A DNA stretch of 64,000 bases from contig CAKROZ010000002.1 of assembly GCA_934373635.1 (NCBI GenBank), positions 164,224-228,223 on the forward strand. Reading direction: 5' to 3'. The notes below the pieces were generated by a model, which had not been told where the DNA came from, made no database searches, and was given only the letters and a program-made list of their open reading frames with translations. Below are positions 19,450 to 28,134 of this stretch, in pieces. A program made the translations under genes and the position numbers. Every line of letters begins with the position of its first letter. Position 1 is the first letter of the stretch. The DNA is from an uncultured Eubacteriales bacterium. GTDB lineage: Bacteria > Bacillota > Clostridia > Oscillospirales > CAG-272.

Positions 19450-19677
19450 GAATTATGAATTAAGAATTGGTGCGGGGCTATGCGAGAGTTTACGGACGAG
19501 GGGTCGGCTTTTTTCAGGTTCACTTTGCAAAGAAAAAAAAAGAGCGTCGCTTTCGCTTCGCTCTTTTTTCGCTATTTTGTGAGGGGTCGGAGAATTCTTT
19601 CGAAGCCTTCTCGGCTTTCGAGCGGCGCAATGTCTCGCGCCAAATTCTTAATTCATAATTCTGAATTCTGAATTATC
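19450..19677. mobile_element. Possible MITE-like element with terminal inverted repeats
   Basis: About 230 bp of non-coding DNA between two genes. The left end GAATTATGAATTAAGAATT (19450-19468) is repeated as an exact inverted copy at 19643-19661, with GGTGCGG/CGCGCC-like inner flanks. A stem with T-run (AAAGAGCG ... CGCTCTTTTTT, about 19529-19568) lies in the middle and could terminate transcription. The right end carries further GAATTCT units. Part of the inner sequence (CGCTTCGCTCTTTTTTCGCT) recurs at 40893-40913 and near 39745. No transposase or target duplication is seen. Confidence 0.5.
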
Positions 19678-19680
19678 CCC

Positions 19681-20844
19681 TTACCAGATGAAGAAAGTCT
19701 CTCCGAGGAGCTTCAGAATGGCTTCGGTATAAAAGAAGTCGGCGTAGATAAGGTTCACGTGCACGCCCGCTTTTTCTTCCGACATGCCGGCCGGATAACG
19801 AATCGTACCATAACGAAGAACGCAATCGTTTGCAACGTCAAAGTTTGCAAAGCGATCGGTCATGGCGTGAAGGAGGTTCAATGCGGCGTGCATGTACATG
19901 CCGCCCTCGCCCTCGGGAAGGAGTCTCGCGAGCTCGAGCAGACCGCAGGCGGCGCAGGCGCCCGCCGTGGAGTCGTAATAGACGGGTTCTGCAGGAGCAC
20001 GGAAGTCGACGCGGGGGAGCCAATCGTCACAGCAGTTCGCGATGAAGTAATGGGCAACGCGCTTCGCGGTATCGAGGTACTTCTCTTCCCCGGTATGGAT
20101 GTAAGAGATGACGAAGCCGTAGAGCGCCCATGCCTGGCCACGCGACCACGAGGAACCGACAGCGCATCCCTGTCCGCCATAGGTGGCGACAACATCGCCC
20201 GTGTCTCTGTCATGTTCTACGATATGAACAACCGAACCGTCCGGACGGATATGCGTGCGCATCGCGTTATCGGCATGTGCCATGGCAATGCGCTTGAAGC
20301 GGTCGTCCTGAATTTCCTCGGAAGCAAAATAGAGAAGCGGGAGGTTCATCATGCAGTCGATGATCGTCCAGTTCTCGGTTTTTTTGTCTCCGAAATCCCA
20401 TGCGCGGATATAGTCGCCGCCAAGAACGAAACGGGAAGCGAGGGTTGCCGCCGCGAACATTTCACGAGTACGAGAAGCCTTGTCTCCGGTCAGACGATAG
20501 GAAGCGCCCGACATGAGATGCCAAAGGAAGCCGACGTCATGATTCAAGCGATTATACTGTGCGAGGGCAACGTCCATCTTCTCTTCAATACGACGCGCGG
20601 TTTTCAAGTATTCTTCGTTCTTCGTATGGTTGTAGAGCATGTAGTTCATGCCGGCATAAAAGCCTGCCGTCCAGTCGTTCGGATAGGTCTCCGTCACGTC
20701 GTTATGGATTCCGTTCTCATCGGCAACAGTGGGAATCTTGTCGCGGGAGCGGACTGCCGTGGCGGCGAATTTTTTGTCAAGTTTTTCGAATATGTCTTTT
20801 GCCCACGCGGCGTTTTCATTCAAAAGCTGCTGATAATTTTTCAT
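19681..20844 (-). CDS. GH88 unsaturated glucuronyl hydrolase-like enzyme
   Basis: A 387-residue cytoplasmic alpha/alpha-barrel enzyme of GH88. It removes the 4,5-unsaturated uronic acid from the non-reducing end of oligosaccharides made by polysaccharide lyases. The family markers are present: NDWTAGFYAGM, the Asp in RLNHDVGF and the Asp in IDCMMNLPLL (the two catalytic Asp of the family), and GSSWSRGQAWALYG. The start at 20842-20844 (MKNYQQLLNEN) has a clear AAAGGAA site; longer in-frame extensions would overlap the upstream gene and look spurious. Downstream of a KduD-like and a KduI gene, it fits release and then catabolism of unsaturated uronate. Confidence 0.92.
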   Translation of the reverse strand: MKNYQQLLNENAAWAKDIFEKLDKKFAATAVRSRDKIPTVADENGIHNDVTETYPNDWTAGFYAGMNYMLYNHTKNEEYLKTARRIEEKMDVALAQYNRLNHDVGFLWHLMSGASYRLTGDKASRTREMFAAATLASRFVLGGDYIRAWDFGDKKTENWTIIDCMMNLPLLYFASEEIQDDRFKRIAMAHADNAMRTHIRPDGSVVHIVEHDRDTGDVVATYGGQGCAVGSSWSRGQAWALYGFVISYIHTGEEKYLDTAKRVAHYFIANCCDDWLPRVDFRAPAEPVYYDSTAGACAACGLLELARLLPEGEGGMYMHAALNLLHAMTDRFANFDVANDCVLRYGTIRYPAGMSEEKAGVHVNLIYADFFYTEAILKLLGETFFIW

Positions 20845-20926
20845 TGGGATTCCTTTCAAAATCATGTTTTTTGCATAGGGAAAGCCCCCCTCGTACAATG
20901 TATACGAGAGGGTATTTTCGATAATC

Positions 20927-21730
20927 TTACTTCGGTTGCTTGCCGATATAGGCGAGAATACCGCCGTCGACATAGAGGATTTGTCCGTTGACGAAATCCG
21001 ACGCCTCGGAGGCAAGGAAGACGGCAGGTCCGCCGAGGTCGTCGGCGTCGCCCCATCTGCCCGCGGGGGTCTTCGACACAATGAAGCTGTCGAAGGGATG
21101 GCGGGAGCCATCGGGCTGTCTTTCGCGCAGGGGCGCGGTCTGGGGCGTTGCGATATAGCCCGGGCCGATGCCGTTGCACTGGATGTTGTACTCGCCGTAC
21201 TCGGAGGCGATGTTACGGGTGAGCATCTTGAGTCCGCCCTTTGCCGCGGCATAGGCGGAGACGGTCTCGCGTCCGAGCTCGCTCATCATGGAGCAGATAT
21301 TGATAATCTTTCCGTGACCCATTTTAATCATCGTGGGAATGACTGCCTTTGCGACAATGAAGGGGGCGTTCAGGTCAACGTCGATCACGGCGCGGAAGTC
21401 CGCCGCGCTCATCTCGATCATGGGAATTCTCTTGATGATGCCCGCGTTGTTGACGAGGATGTCGATGTTTCCGACCTCACGCTCGATCTTCGCGACCATC
21501 TCGTTCACCGCGGTCTCGTCGGTGACGTCGCAGACGTAGCCCTTCGCGTCGATGCCCGCCTCTTTATACGAAGCGAGTCCGCGCTCGACGAATTCGGGTT
21601 TGATATCGTTGAAGACGATCTTTGCGCCCGCGTTTGCCATCGCCTTCGCGATCGCGAAGCCGATGCCGTAGGAAGCGCCCGTGACGAGGGCGATCTTGCC
21701 CTCCAAACTAAAGCTCTGTTTGTTGCTCAT
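20927..21730 (-). CDS. kduD: KduD-like short-chain dehydrogenase (2-dehydro-3-deoxygluconate 5-dehydrogenase or gluconate 5-dehydrogenase)
   Basis: A 267-residue SDR enzyme. The cofactor loop is TGASYGIGFAIA, the NNAG motif is present, and the catalytic set is Ser in NICSMMSE and Tyr-x3-Lys in SAYAAAKGG. It is closest in pattern to gluconate 5-dehydrogenase/KduD proteins (opening FSLEGKIALVTGAS). Next to kduI the expected reaction is reduction of 2,5-diketo-3-deoxygluconate to 2-keto-3-deoxygluconate. It lies 36 bp after kduI and 82 bp before GH88, so a three-gene operon is likely. The KDG kinase and aldolase are not in the window. Gluconate dehydrogenase activity cannot be excluded. Confidence 0.82.
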   Translation of the reverse strand: MSNKQSFSLEGKIALVTGASYGIGFAIAKAMANAGAKIVFNDIKPEFVERGLASYKEAGIDAKGYVCDVTDETAVNEMVAKIEREVGNIDILVNNAGIIKRIPMIEMSAADFRAVIDVDLNAPFIVAKAVIPTMIKMGHGKIINICSMMSELGRETVSAYAAAKGGLKMLTRNIASEYGEYNIQCNGIGPGYIATPQTAPLRERQPDGSRHPFDSFIVSKTPAGRWGDADDLGGPAVFLASEASDFVNGQILYVDGGILAYIGKQPK

Positions 21731-21766
21731 GTTTCTATCTCCTTAGATTTTATTTTCGAAAAAGGG

Positions 21767-23413
21767 TCAGCGAAGCTCCTTGGTCTCGATATGATCCATA
21801 TCGTCAAACTCCTGATTTTCGCCGCACATTGCCCAGATGAAGGAATAATTCTTCGTGCCGACGCCGCTGTGGATCGACCACGAGGGAGAGATCACCGCCT
21901 CCTCGTTGTGCATGAGGATATGGCGGGTCTCCTTCGGCTCGCCCATCATATGGAAGACGGCATCGTTCGGTCCCATGTCGAGGTAAAGATAGACCTCCAT
22001 GCGGCGGTCATGGGTATGGCAGGGCATGGTATTCCAGTTCGAGCCGACCTCAAGTTGTGTCAGACCCATGGCGAGCTGACAGGACTGCATGACCTCGGGA
22101 TGGATGTACTGGTTGATGACTCTCTTGTTGCAATCCTCGACCGAGCCGCAGGGCACCTTGCGCGCCTTGGTGATGTCGATCTTGACGGTGGGGTACTCTT
22201 TATGTGCGGGGCAGGAGGTGATGTAGAATTTCGCGGGGTTCGTCTCATCGACACTGCGGAAGCGGAGGTCACGATGACCGCGCCCGACGTAAATGCCGTC
22301 GCGGGGATTCATCTCATAGGTTTCGCCGTCGACGGTAATGACGCCGGCGCCGCCGATGTTGATGCAACCGAGCTCGCGGCGCTCGAGGAAGTAATCCGCG
22401 GCAAGCTCCTTGCCCGCCTCGAGCTTCAGCTCAAGCTTCACGGGCATCATACCGATCACGATGATGCGGTCGGTGTGGCTGTAGACCATGCGGATATTGT
22501 CCTTTGTAAAGAGGTTCGCGATGTGGAATTCCTCTCTCAGTCTGTCGGTGGTATAGTATTTTACGTCCTTTGCATTGGATGCGTCTCTGACTTCCATGCC
22601 TTTTTTCTCCTCTTTGATATAATTTCCGTAAATTTCGATCTGTGACAGGGCGGCAAAGGACAAAGAGCCGTCCTCAAGCCGCATCTGACGGAAGGCGGTG
22701 AGCTTCACCGTTCTCGTCTTTTTCTTCGGGAATTCGAAGGTCTGCCCTTCCTTTGTCCCGAGGAGGGTCAGGGGGATGCGCGACTTGTCCGAAAACTCGA
22801 GCGCCGCCTCCTTCCAATAGGTATCGTGGGGAAAATCCGCGCGAAGGTAGATCGTGACGTGTGAGACCTCGACCTCGCGACCGAAGTCGACCTCGTATTC
22901 AAGATCCTCGCGGAGTCCGCCGCCCCACGAATGGTAGGGGTAGTTCCCGTGTCCCGTGTTCTCGGTGATGCCATCGATGGCATTGCGCTCGAAGAAGCAG
23001 GGATCCTCACGCGTGACGAAGTTTGCCACGGCGTGGGGAAAATATTTCGCGACGTTGTGGCGGTCATGCGAGTTTAAGGAGATCAGGCGTTCCCCGTAGA
23101 TCTCGGCATCGGAGAGCTCCCATGCCCGCACGCGATGATCCGCCCCGTCGAAGGTCCCGGGGGCATAGCACGCCACCCGTTCACGGTCAAAGGGAATCTC
23201 AAACTCGAATACACCGTCGGGAAGATAGACAACGGAGGGGGCAAGCGTCTCGGCAAACGCGAGCTTCACAAACTCGGCGCCGTCCGTCTCGAGACGGAGG
23301 CGGTCGCCGTGCTCGTATTCCCGATGAAAGGTCTCGTCGATCTCTTCACCGTAGGTACGCGCCTTCACTTCTCCGTTTTCGGAAAGCAATTTCAGACTTA
23401 AAATGAAGATCAC
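21767..23413 (-). CDS. kduI: 5-keto-4-deoxyuronate isomerase KduI fused to an N-terminal carbohydrate-binding-like domain
   Basis: One open frame of 548 codons. The C-terminal 276 residues are a complete KduI cupin (opening MEVRDASNAKDVKYYTTDRL; metal motif PCHTHDRRMEVY; PSWSIHSGVG), which isomerises 5-keto-4-deoxyuronate for entry into the KDG pathway. The N-terminal ~272 residues resemble a stand-alone discoidin-like domain protein (YPYHSWGGGLREDLEYEVDF, then VSHVTIYLRADFPHDTYW, ending QIEIYGNY). The join (NYIKEEKKG-MEVRD) contains a GAGGAG site placed correctly before the internal ATG at 22595-22597. Separate KduI could therefore still be made. The upstream start is unclear: GTG at 23411-23413 overlaps the only ribosome-binding site (AGAGGTG), and ATT at 23402-23404 is better spaced. 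Confidence 0.8.
   Translation of the reverse strand: MIFILSLKLLSENGEVKARTYGEEIDETFHREYEHGDRLRLETDGAEFVKLAFAETLAPSVVYLPDGVFEFEIPFDRERVACYAPGTFDGADHRVRAWELSDAEIYGERLISLNSHDRHNVAKYFPHAVANFVTREDPCFFERNAIDGITENTGHGNYPYHSWGGGLREDLEYEVDFGREVEVSHVTIYLRADFPHDTYWKEAALEFSDKSRIPLTLLGTKEGQTFEFPKKKTRTVKLTAFRQMRLEDGSLSFAALSQIEIYGNYIKEEKKGMEVRDASNAKDVKYYTTDRLREEFHIANLFTKDNIRMVYSHTDRIIVIGMMPVKLELKLEAGKELAADYFLERRELGCINIGGAGVITVDGETYEMNPRDGIYVGRGHRDLRFRSVDETNPAKFYITSCPAHKEYPTVKIDITKARKVPCGSVEDCNKRVINQYIHPEVMQSCQLAMGLTQLEVGSNWNTMPCHTHDRRMEVYLYLDMGPNDAVFHMMGEPKETRHILMHNEEAVISPSWSIHSGVGTKNYSFIWAMCGENQEFDDMDHIETKELR
22595..22610 (-). promoter_or_regulatory. Internal ribosome-binding site and start for stand-alone KduI
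   Basis: Minus strand AAGAGGAGAAAAAAGGC then ATG, inside the fusion frame. If used, it yields a normal-length 276-residue KduI (21767-22597). Confidence 0.6.
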
Positions 23414-23430
23414 CTCTTTCTATTGTCTTT

Positions 23431-23459
23431 ATCATACCATATTCCAAATGAAAATGCAA
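23431..23459 (-). promoter_or_regulatory. Sigma-A promoter for the kduI-kduD-GH88 operon
   Basis: Minus strand TTGCAT (23454-23459), 17-bp spacer, TATGAT (23431-23436). Confidence 0.65.
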
Positions 23460-23502
23460 CCGTTTCGGCAAAATTTTTCCGTGAGCCGAATGACTCCGAC
23501 TC

Positions 23503-23538
23503 ACAATTCACAATTCACAATTCATAATTCTTAATTCA
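23503..23538. repeat. GAATTAT/GAATTGT heptamer repeat
   Basis: Five heptamers (CAATTCA, CAATTCA, CAATTCA, TAATTCT, TAATTCA) on the plus strand, the inverse of the copies at 12217 and 33163. They end at the stop codon of the HAD gene. Confidence 0.65.
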
Positions 23539-24198
23539 CCCGAGCACCGCTTCCCTGCACTCCTCCACGGTCTTGAAGTAATAGTCGCAGTTTGCTCTCA
23601 TGAAGGCTTCGATCTCGGGGACATCATACGCCCAGCCCGCGGCGGCAAAATCCACGCCCGCGGCGCGCGCCATGTCGTAGCCGGGTTTCAGATCGTCGAT
23701 GACAAGAATCTCATCCGGCGAGAGGGAGAGGCGGCGCATGAGGTCGAAGAGGGTATAGGGACTCGGCTTCCTCTGTTCGGGCGGGAGATCCCAACCGTAG
23801 ACGACATCGGGTGCGGGAAGGTCGTTTGCGCGATAGTCGCGCTCGATATTATAGGCGTAGGAATGAGAATCGACGGCGATCTTTCCGCCCGCGAGGCGAA
23901 AATCCGTGATAAGTTCCCGCATTCCCGCAAACGCCTTCGGAATATACGATTTGACATACTCGCCCCAAAAGGCTTCCTCCTCGGCAAACTCCTCGGCGCT
24001 CAAGCCGACCTCGCCGCGAAAAAACTCGGTCACGCCGGGGTCGAAGTTCTTCCGAAAATAGTCCTCGAGGGTATAGCGCGATGCGATCGCGGGCTTTTTG
24101 AGTTTCAAAAATTTGACGAAGCAGGGGTAATGAATGGTGGACGTGCTGTTGACGACGGTATCGTCGTGATCGAGAACAAGGCACTTGTATTTCTTCAT
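23536..24198 (-). CDS. HAD-superfamily hydrolase
   Basis: A 220-residue phosphatase-like protein with the HAD signature LVLDHDDTVVNS (nucleophile and acid/base Asp). It also has a conserved Lys region (QRKPSPYTLFDLM) and the metal motif LVIDDLKPGYDMARAAG, with a phosphoglycolate phosphatase-like cap between. The substrate is unknown. The start is the ATG at 24196-24198, whose first bases overlap the TGA of the LRR gene upstream (AAAATGA), so translation is coupled. A further upstream in-frame start lies inside the LRR gene and lacks a ribosome-binding site. The last codons run into a heptamer repeat, so the C-terminus may have been altered by it. Confidence 0.85.
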   Translation of the reverse strand: MKKYKCLVLDHDDTVVNSTSTIHYPCFVKFLKLKKPAIASRYTLEDYFRKNFDPGVTEFFRGEVGLSAEEFAEEEAFWGEYVKSYIPKAFAGMRELITDFRLAGGKIAVDSHSYAYNIERDYRANDLPAPDVVYGWDLPPEQRKPSPYTLFDLMRRLSLSPDEILVIDDLKPGYDMARAAGVDFAAAGWAYDVPEIEAFMRANCDYYFKTVEECREAVLG

Positions 24199-25103
24199 TT
24201 TAACTCCAAAAATGTAACGTTCGGTGTATATATCGAGCAATCCGAGCGCTCGACGGTGACGGTTTTTCCGTGGAAAAGGAGCTCGAAGCGTTCCTTCGTC
24301 CCGCCGAAGGAGATCTCTTTCAGCGAGTCGCAGGCGCCGAAAATATCGTCGTCCTCAATCGTCTCGACGTCCTTCGGGATCGCGATGCGCAAAAGCGAAG
24401 AGCACCCCGCGAAGGCGTCGAAGCCGATCTCGCGAAGACCGACGGGGAGGATCAGCTGTTTTAAGGAAGTACAGCCCTTGAAGGCGCGTCTGCCGATCTT
24501 CGTGAGTCGCGCGGGGAGGTCGACCTCGGCAAGCGAGCGACACCCTTCGAAGGTCGACTCGTCGATGAGTCCCATGTTCGCCGAGAGCTTCGCAAATTCG
24601 AGCGCAAAGCAGGAGGCAAAGGCATTGAATTCGACGAGATAGCAGCTGTCGGGAATGGTGATGTCATGGAGGTTGAAGCAAAAGGCGAAGGCGCCTGCGC
24701 CCACGGTGGCGAGGCACTCGGAGAGGCGGGCCCTCGAAAGGGCGGCGCACCCCTCGAAGGCACCCTCCCCGATGCGCTTCACGCTGTCGGGCAGAATGAC
24801 CTCGGTGAGGGCGGGACAAAATGCGAACGCCTCATCGAGCAATTCCTCGAGTCCGAAGGAGAAGACGACCTTCCTTAGATTCTTGCACCCCGAGAAGGCG
24901 GCGGGTCCTATGACGCGCAGCGACTTCGGGAGGGAGACCTCCTCGAGGTTTTCAAACTCGCGGAAGGCATTTTCCGATATTTCCACGATGCCTTCGGGAA
25001 TCTTTACGCTTCGGTTCTCGGGAACATCTTCATAGCTCCCCGCAAAAACGACGGTCTTCTCTTCCCCGTCTCTTCCCGGGTCAAGGTTGGTTTTGAATTC
25101 CAT
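24195..25103 (-). CDS. Cytoplasmic BspA-type leucine-rich-repeat protein
   Basis: A 302-residue protein composed of about nine LRR_5 (Treponema/BspA type) repeats. Examples are IPEGIVEISENAFREFENLE, then LPKSLRVIGPAAFSGCKNLR and LPDSVKRIGEGAFEGCAAL. Most members of this family are exported adhesins, but this one has no signal peptide, lipobox or membrane segment. The start at 25101-25103 (MEFKTNLDPGRDG) follows GAGGAA. It overlaps the HAD gene by 4 bp and lies 33 bp after valS on the same strand, so it may ride on the T-box controlled transcript. The function is unknown; a protein-protein binding role is inference. Confidence 0.82.
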   Translation of the reverse strand: MEFKTNLDPGRDGEEKTVVFAGSYEDVPENRSVKIPEGIVEISENAFREFENLEEVSLPKSLRVIGPAAFSGCKNLRKVVFSFGLEELLDEAFAFCPALTEVILPDSVKRIGEGAFEGCAALSRARLSECLATVGAGAFAFCFNLHDITIPDSCYLVEFNAFASCFALEFAKLSANMGLIDESTFEGCRSLAEVDLPARLTKIGRRAFKGCTSLKQLILPVGLREIGFDAFAGCSSLLRIAIPKDVETIEDDDIFGACDSLKEISFGGTKERFELLFHGKTVTVERSDCSIYTPNVTFLELK

Positions 25104-25136
25104 ATTTCCTCTAAAATGCAACGGATTGTTTGCAAA

Positions 25137-27764
25137 TTACTTTAATTTTGCAAGAGCGGCGGCGAGGGACTCGCGCGTTTCGCGGTATTTCGCGAGTTTC
25201 GCACGCTCGGCTTCCACAACGTTGGCGGGTGCTTTTGCGAGGAAGCCCTCGTTTGCGAGCTTTGCCTCGACGCGGGCGATCTCGCTCTCGCACTTTGCGG
25301 CTTCCGCCGTGAGTCTTTGGCGTTCCTTTTCGAGATCGATCATATCGGCAAGGGGGATATAGAGATTGCCCGCGTCGGTGGCGATGGCAACGGCGTCGTC
25401 CGACGAATAGGAATCGGTGAGAATGACCTCCGAGGCGCCTGCAAGTTTCTCGAGAATCTTCTCGGCGGTGCGGAAGGTCTTCTCGTACTTCGTGACGACA
25501 TAGAGCTTTGCCTTCTTCGACGGGGGGACGTTCATCTCGGCGCGGCGGTTACGGATCGCGGCGATGCAACCGATGATGCGGTCAACCTCCTCTTCCTCGG
25601 TCGGGAAGACGAGCGCCTCGTCATAGACGGGATAGGCGGAGATCATGATCGAGGGGGTATCGTGCGGAAGCGCCTGATAGATGTCCTCGGTGATGAAGGG
25701 CATATAGGGGTGAAGAAGCTTCAGAATCGCGGTGAGGACATAGAGAAGCACGCGGCGGGCGATCGAGGCTTCCTTTGTGCCCCGCTCGAAGATGCGGCTC
25801 TTCGCCATCTCGATATACCAGTCGCAGAAGAGATCCCATGTGAAGTCGTAAATCTCGGAGAGGGCGATACCGAGCTCGAAGTGCTCGATGTTCGTGCTCA
25901 CCGACCCGATCGTGCGGGAGAGGCGGGAGAGAATCCATCTGTCCTCGGGGGCGAGCTCGGATGCGTCGGGCAGTTCCGCACTGTCCCCTTCCTCGAGGTT
26001 CATAAGGACGAAGCGGGAGGCGTTCCAAAGCTTATTGGCGAAGTTGCGCGCCGCCTCGAGTTTCTCATCCGAGAAGCGCATATCGTTGCCGGGGGCATTG
26101 CCCGACGCGAGGGCGAAGCGGAGGGCATCCGCGCCGTACTTCTCGATCACCTGCAAGGGGTCGATGCCGTTGCCGAGGGATTTCGACATTTTTCTTCCCT
26201 GCGCGTCTCTGACGAGACCGTGGATGAAGACGGTGGAGAAGGGCTTCTCTCCCATGTGCTCGAGCCCCGAGAAGATCATTCTCGCGACCCAGAAGAAGAT
26301 GATGTCGTAGCCCGTGACGAGAACGCTTGTCGGGTAATAGCGGGCAAGGTCGTCCGTCTTGTCGGGGAAGCCGAGGGTCGAGAAGGGCCAGAGCGCGGAG
26401 GAAAACCACGTATCGAGCACGTCCTCCTCCTGACGGACGGGAGCGCCGCACTTCGGGCACTTTGTGATGTCCGTCTTCGAGACGGTCATCTCGCCGCAGG
26501 CGTCGCAATAAAAGGCGGGAATTCTGTGTCCCCACCAGAGCTGACGGGAGATGCACCAGTCGTGGCAGTTCTCCATCCAGTTGATATAGGTCTTGGCGAA
26601 GCGATCGGGGGTGAATCTGACTTCCCCTCTTTTCACGACTTCGAGCGCGGGCTTTGCAAGAGGCTCCATCTTCACGAACCACTGATCGGAGGTCATCGGC
26701 TCGACGGTCGTCTTACAGCGGTAGCAGGTACCGACGTTGTGCGAGTAGGGCTCGGTCTTCACGAGATACCCTTCCGCCTCGAGGTCGGCGACGATCCTGC
26801 GTCTTGCCTCATAGCGGTCGAGACCCGCGTATTTTCCGCCGTACTCTTCGTTAATGGTGGCGTCGTCGTTCATGACCTTGATAATCGGGAGGTGATGGCG
26901 TTTTCCGACCTCGAAGTCGTTCGGGTCGTGGGCGGGGGTGATCTTCACACAGCCCGTACCGAATTCACGCTCCACGTATTCGTCGGCGATGACGGGGATC
27001 TCTCTGCCGACGAGGGGCAAGATCAGGGTCTTGCCGACAAGGTGGCGGTATCTCTCATCCTCGGGATGCACCGCGACGGCGGTATCTCCGAGCAGGGTCT
27101 CGGGGCGGGTGGTAGCAATAATCAGGCTCTCGTCCGAGTCCTTCACGGGATAGCGGATGTGCCAGAAGGCACCCGGCTGCTCGGTATATTCGACCTCGGC
27201 GTCCGAGAGGGCGGTGCGGCAATGGGGACACCAGTTGATGATGCGGTAGCCACGGTAGATAAGTCCTTTGTTATAGAGGTTGACGAACACCTCGCGTACG
27301 GCGCGGGAGCATCCCTCGTCCATCGTAAAGCGCTGATGATCGAAGTCGCAGGAGGAGCCGAGCTTTTTTAACTGTTCGATGATGCGATTACCGTACTTTT
27401 CCTTCCATGCCCACACGCGCTCGAGGAATTTCTCCCGTCCGAGGTCGTAGCGGGTGAGGTGCTCGTTGACGCGGAGATCTTCCTCAACCTTGATCTGCGT
27501 AGCGATGCCCGCGTGGTCGGTGCCGGGCACCCACAGGGTGGAATAGCCTTGCATCCGCTTCGTCCGCACGAGAATGTCCTGCAAGGTTTCGTCGAGGGCA
27601 TGTCCCATATGGAGCTGACCCGTGACGTTCGGGGGCGGGATCACGATGGAGAAGGGTTTCTTTTTCTTATCGGGGTCGGGCTTGAAATACCCCTGCTCGC
27701 ACCACTCGCGATAGAGTCTGTCCTCAAAGTCGGCGGGGTTATAATTCTTCGGTAACTCTTTCAT
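25137..27764 (-). CDS. valS: Valyl-tRNA synthetase
   Basis: The 875-residue class I synthetase that charges tRNA-Val and edits mis-attached threonine. The HIGH motif is [15 protein letters not shown] and the KMSKS motif is [14 protein letters not shown]. The editing domain ([20 protein letters not shown]), the anticodon-binding helical domain and the C-terminal coiled coil typical of ValRS ([20 protein letters not shown]) are all present. Length is standard. It is preceded by a T-box leader and a perfect promoter, so expression should rise when tRNA-Val is uncharged. Confidence 0.98.
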   Translation of the reverse strand: MKELPKNYNPADFEDRLYREWCEQGYFKPDPDKKKKPFSIVIPPPNVTGQLHMGHALDETLQDILVRTKRMQGYSTLWVPGTDHAGIATQIKVEEDLRVNEHLTRYDLGREKFLERVWAWKEKYGNRIIEQLKKLGSSCDFDHQRFTMDEGCSRAVREVFVNLYNKGLIYRGYRIINWCPHCRTALSDAEVEYTEQPGAFWHIRYPVKDSDESLIIATTRPETLLGDTAVAVHPEDERYRHLVGKTLILPLVGREIPVIADEYVEREFGTGCVKITPAHDPNDFEVGKRHHLPIIKVMNDDATINEEYGGKYAGLDRYEARRRIVADLEAEGYLVKTEPYSHNVGTCYRCKTTVEPMTSDQWFVKMEPLAKPALEVVKRGEVRFTPDRFAKTYINWMENCHDWCISRQLWWGHRIPAFYCDACGEMTVSKTDITKCPKCGAPVRQEEDVLDTWFSSALWPFSTLGFPDKTDDLARYYPTSVLVTGYDIIFFWVARMIFSGLEHMGEKPFSTVFIHGLVRDAQGRKMSKSLGNGIDPLQVIEKYGADALRFALASGNAPGNDMRFSDEKLEAARNFANKLWNASRFVLMNLEEGDSAELPDASELAPEDRWILSRLSRTIGSVSTNIEHFELGIALSEIYDFTWDLFCDWYIEMAKSRIFERGTKEASIARRVLLYVLTAILKLLHPYMPFITEDIYQALPHDTPSIMISAYPVYDEALVFPTEEEEVDRIIGCIAAIRNRRAEMNVPPSKKAKLYVVTKYEKTFRTAEKILEKLAGASEVILTDSYSSDDAVAIATDAGNLYIPLADMIDLEKERQRLTAEAAKCESEIARVEAKLANEGFLAKAPANVVEAERAKLAKYRETRESLAAALAKLK

Positions 27765-27786
27765 GTTCTTTCCTTTCGAATATAAA

Positions 27787-28008
27787 AATCGCCTCGGAGA
27801 ACGTCAAAAACGTTCTCCGAGGCGTTATGTACGCGGTACCACTCGGTCTTCTCACTCTTCGCCTTAACGCGGCAGACGCCGAAGTCTACTCGGCTTTCGC
27901 CTTTCTTTTCGGTTGACGGACGCGACCTTCCCGCTTTTCCCGACATACTCGCACCGACCGTATGCTCTCTGCTACGCGGATGCGCGGTACTCCTCGTCCC
28001 CTATCTAT
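27787..28008 (-). promoter_or_regulatory. T-box leader of valS
   Basis: Read on the minus strand the leader has an AGAGAG bulge motif, a GGTGCGAG stem-I tip and a plausible Val specifier (GTC in GGAAGGTCGCGTCC). The T-box core is GAGTGGTACCGCG at about 27832-27844. The terminator is a long perfect stem (CGCCTCGGAGAACGT and complement, 27790-27824) followed by ATTTTTAT. The core can pair with the 5' arm of the terminator as an antiterminator. Confidence 0.9.
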
Positions 28009-28012
28009 TCCG

Positions 28013-28041
28013 ATTATACCACGGGACGGAGGGTTTGTCAA
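28013..28041 (-). promoter_or_regulatory. Perfect sigma-A promoter for valS
   Basis: Minus strand TTGACA (28036-28041), 17-bp spacer, TATAAT (28013-28018): a full consensus promoter, as expected when control is by leader attenuation. Confidence 0.9.
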
Positions 28042-28050
28042 GCATTTTTT

Positions 28051-28134
28051 TCGCGGAAGGCGGGCGTCGGTCTTTGCTGGGGGCATCGATCTTCGCGGAA
28101 GGCGGGCGCCGGTCTTTACGGAGGGCGGGCGTCA
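28051..28134. repeat. 25-bp direct repeat downstream of thiI
   Basis: TCGCGGAAGGCGGGCGTCGG (plus TCTTT) at 28051-28075, a near copy at 28093-28117 and a partial third (GGAGGGCGGGCGTCA) at 28120-28134 that includes the thiI stop codon. The repeats therefore extend into the end of the gene. Confidence 0.6.

Noticed and set aside
20845..21252. Longer start for the GH88 gene
   Set aside because: The extension overlaps the kduD gene in another frame, is low in complexity and lacks a ribosome-binding site; the start at 20844 has a good one.
25317..27371. A 684-codon frame opposite valS
   Set aside because: Antisense to a textbook synthetase gene; composition is that of a reverse-complement shadow.
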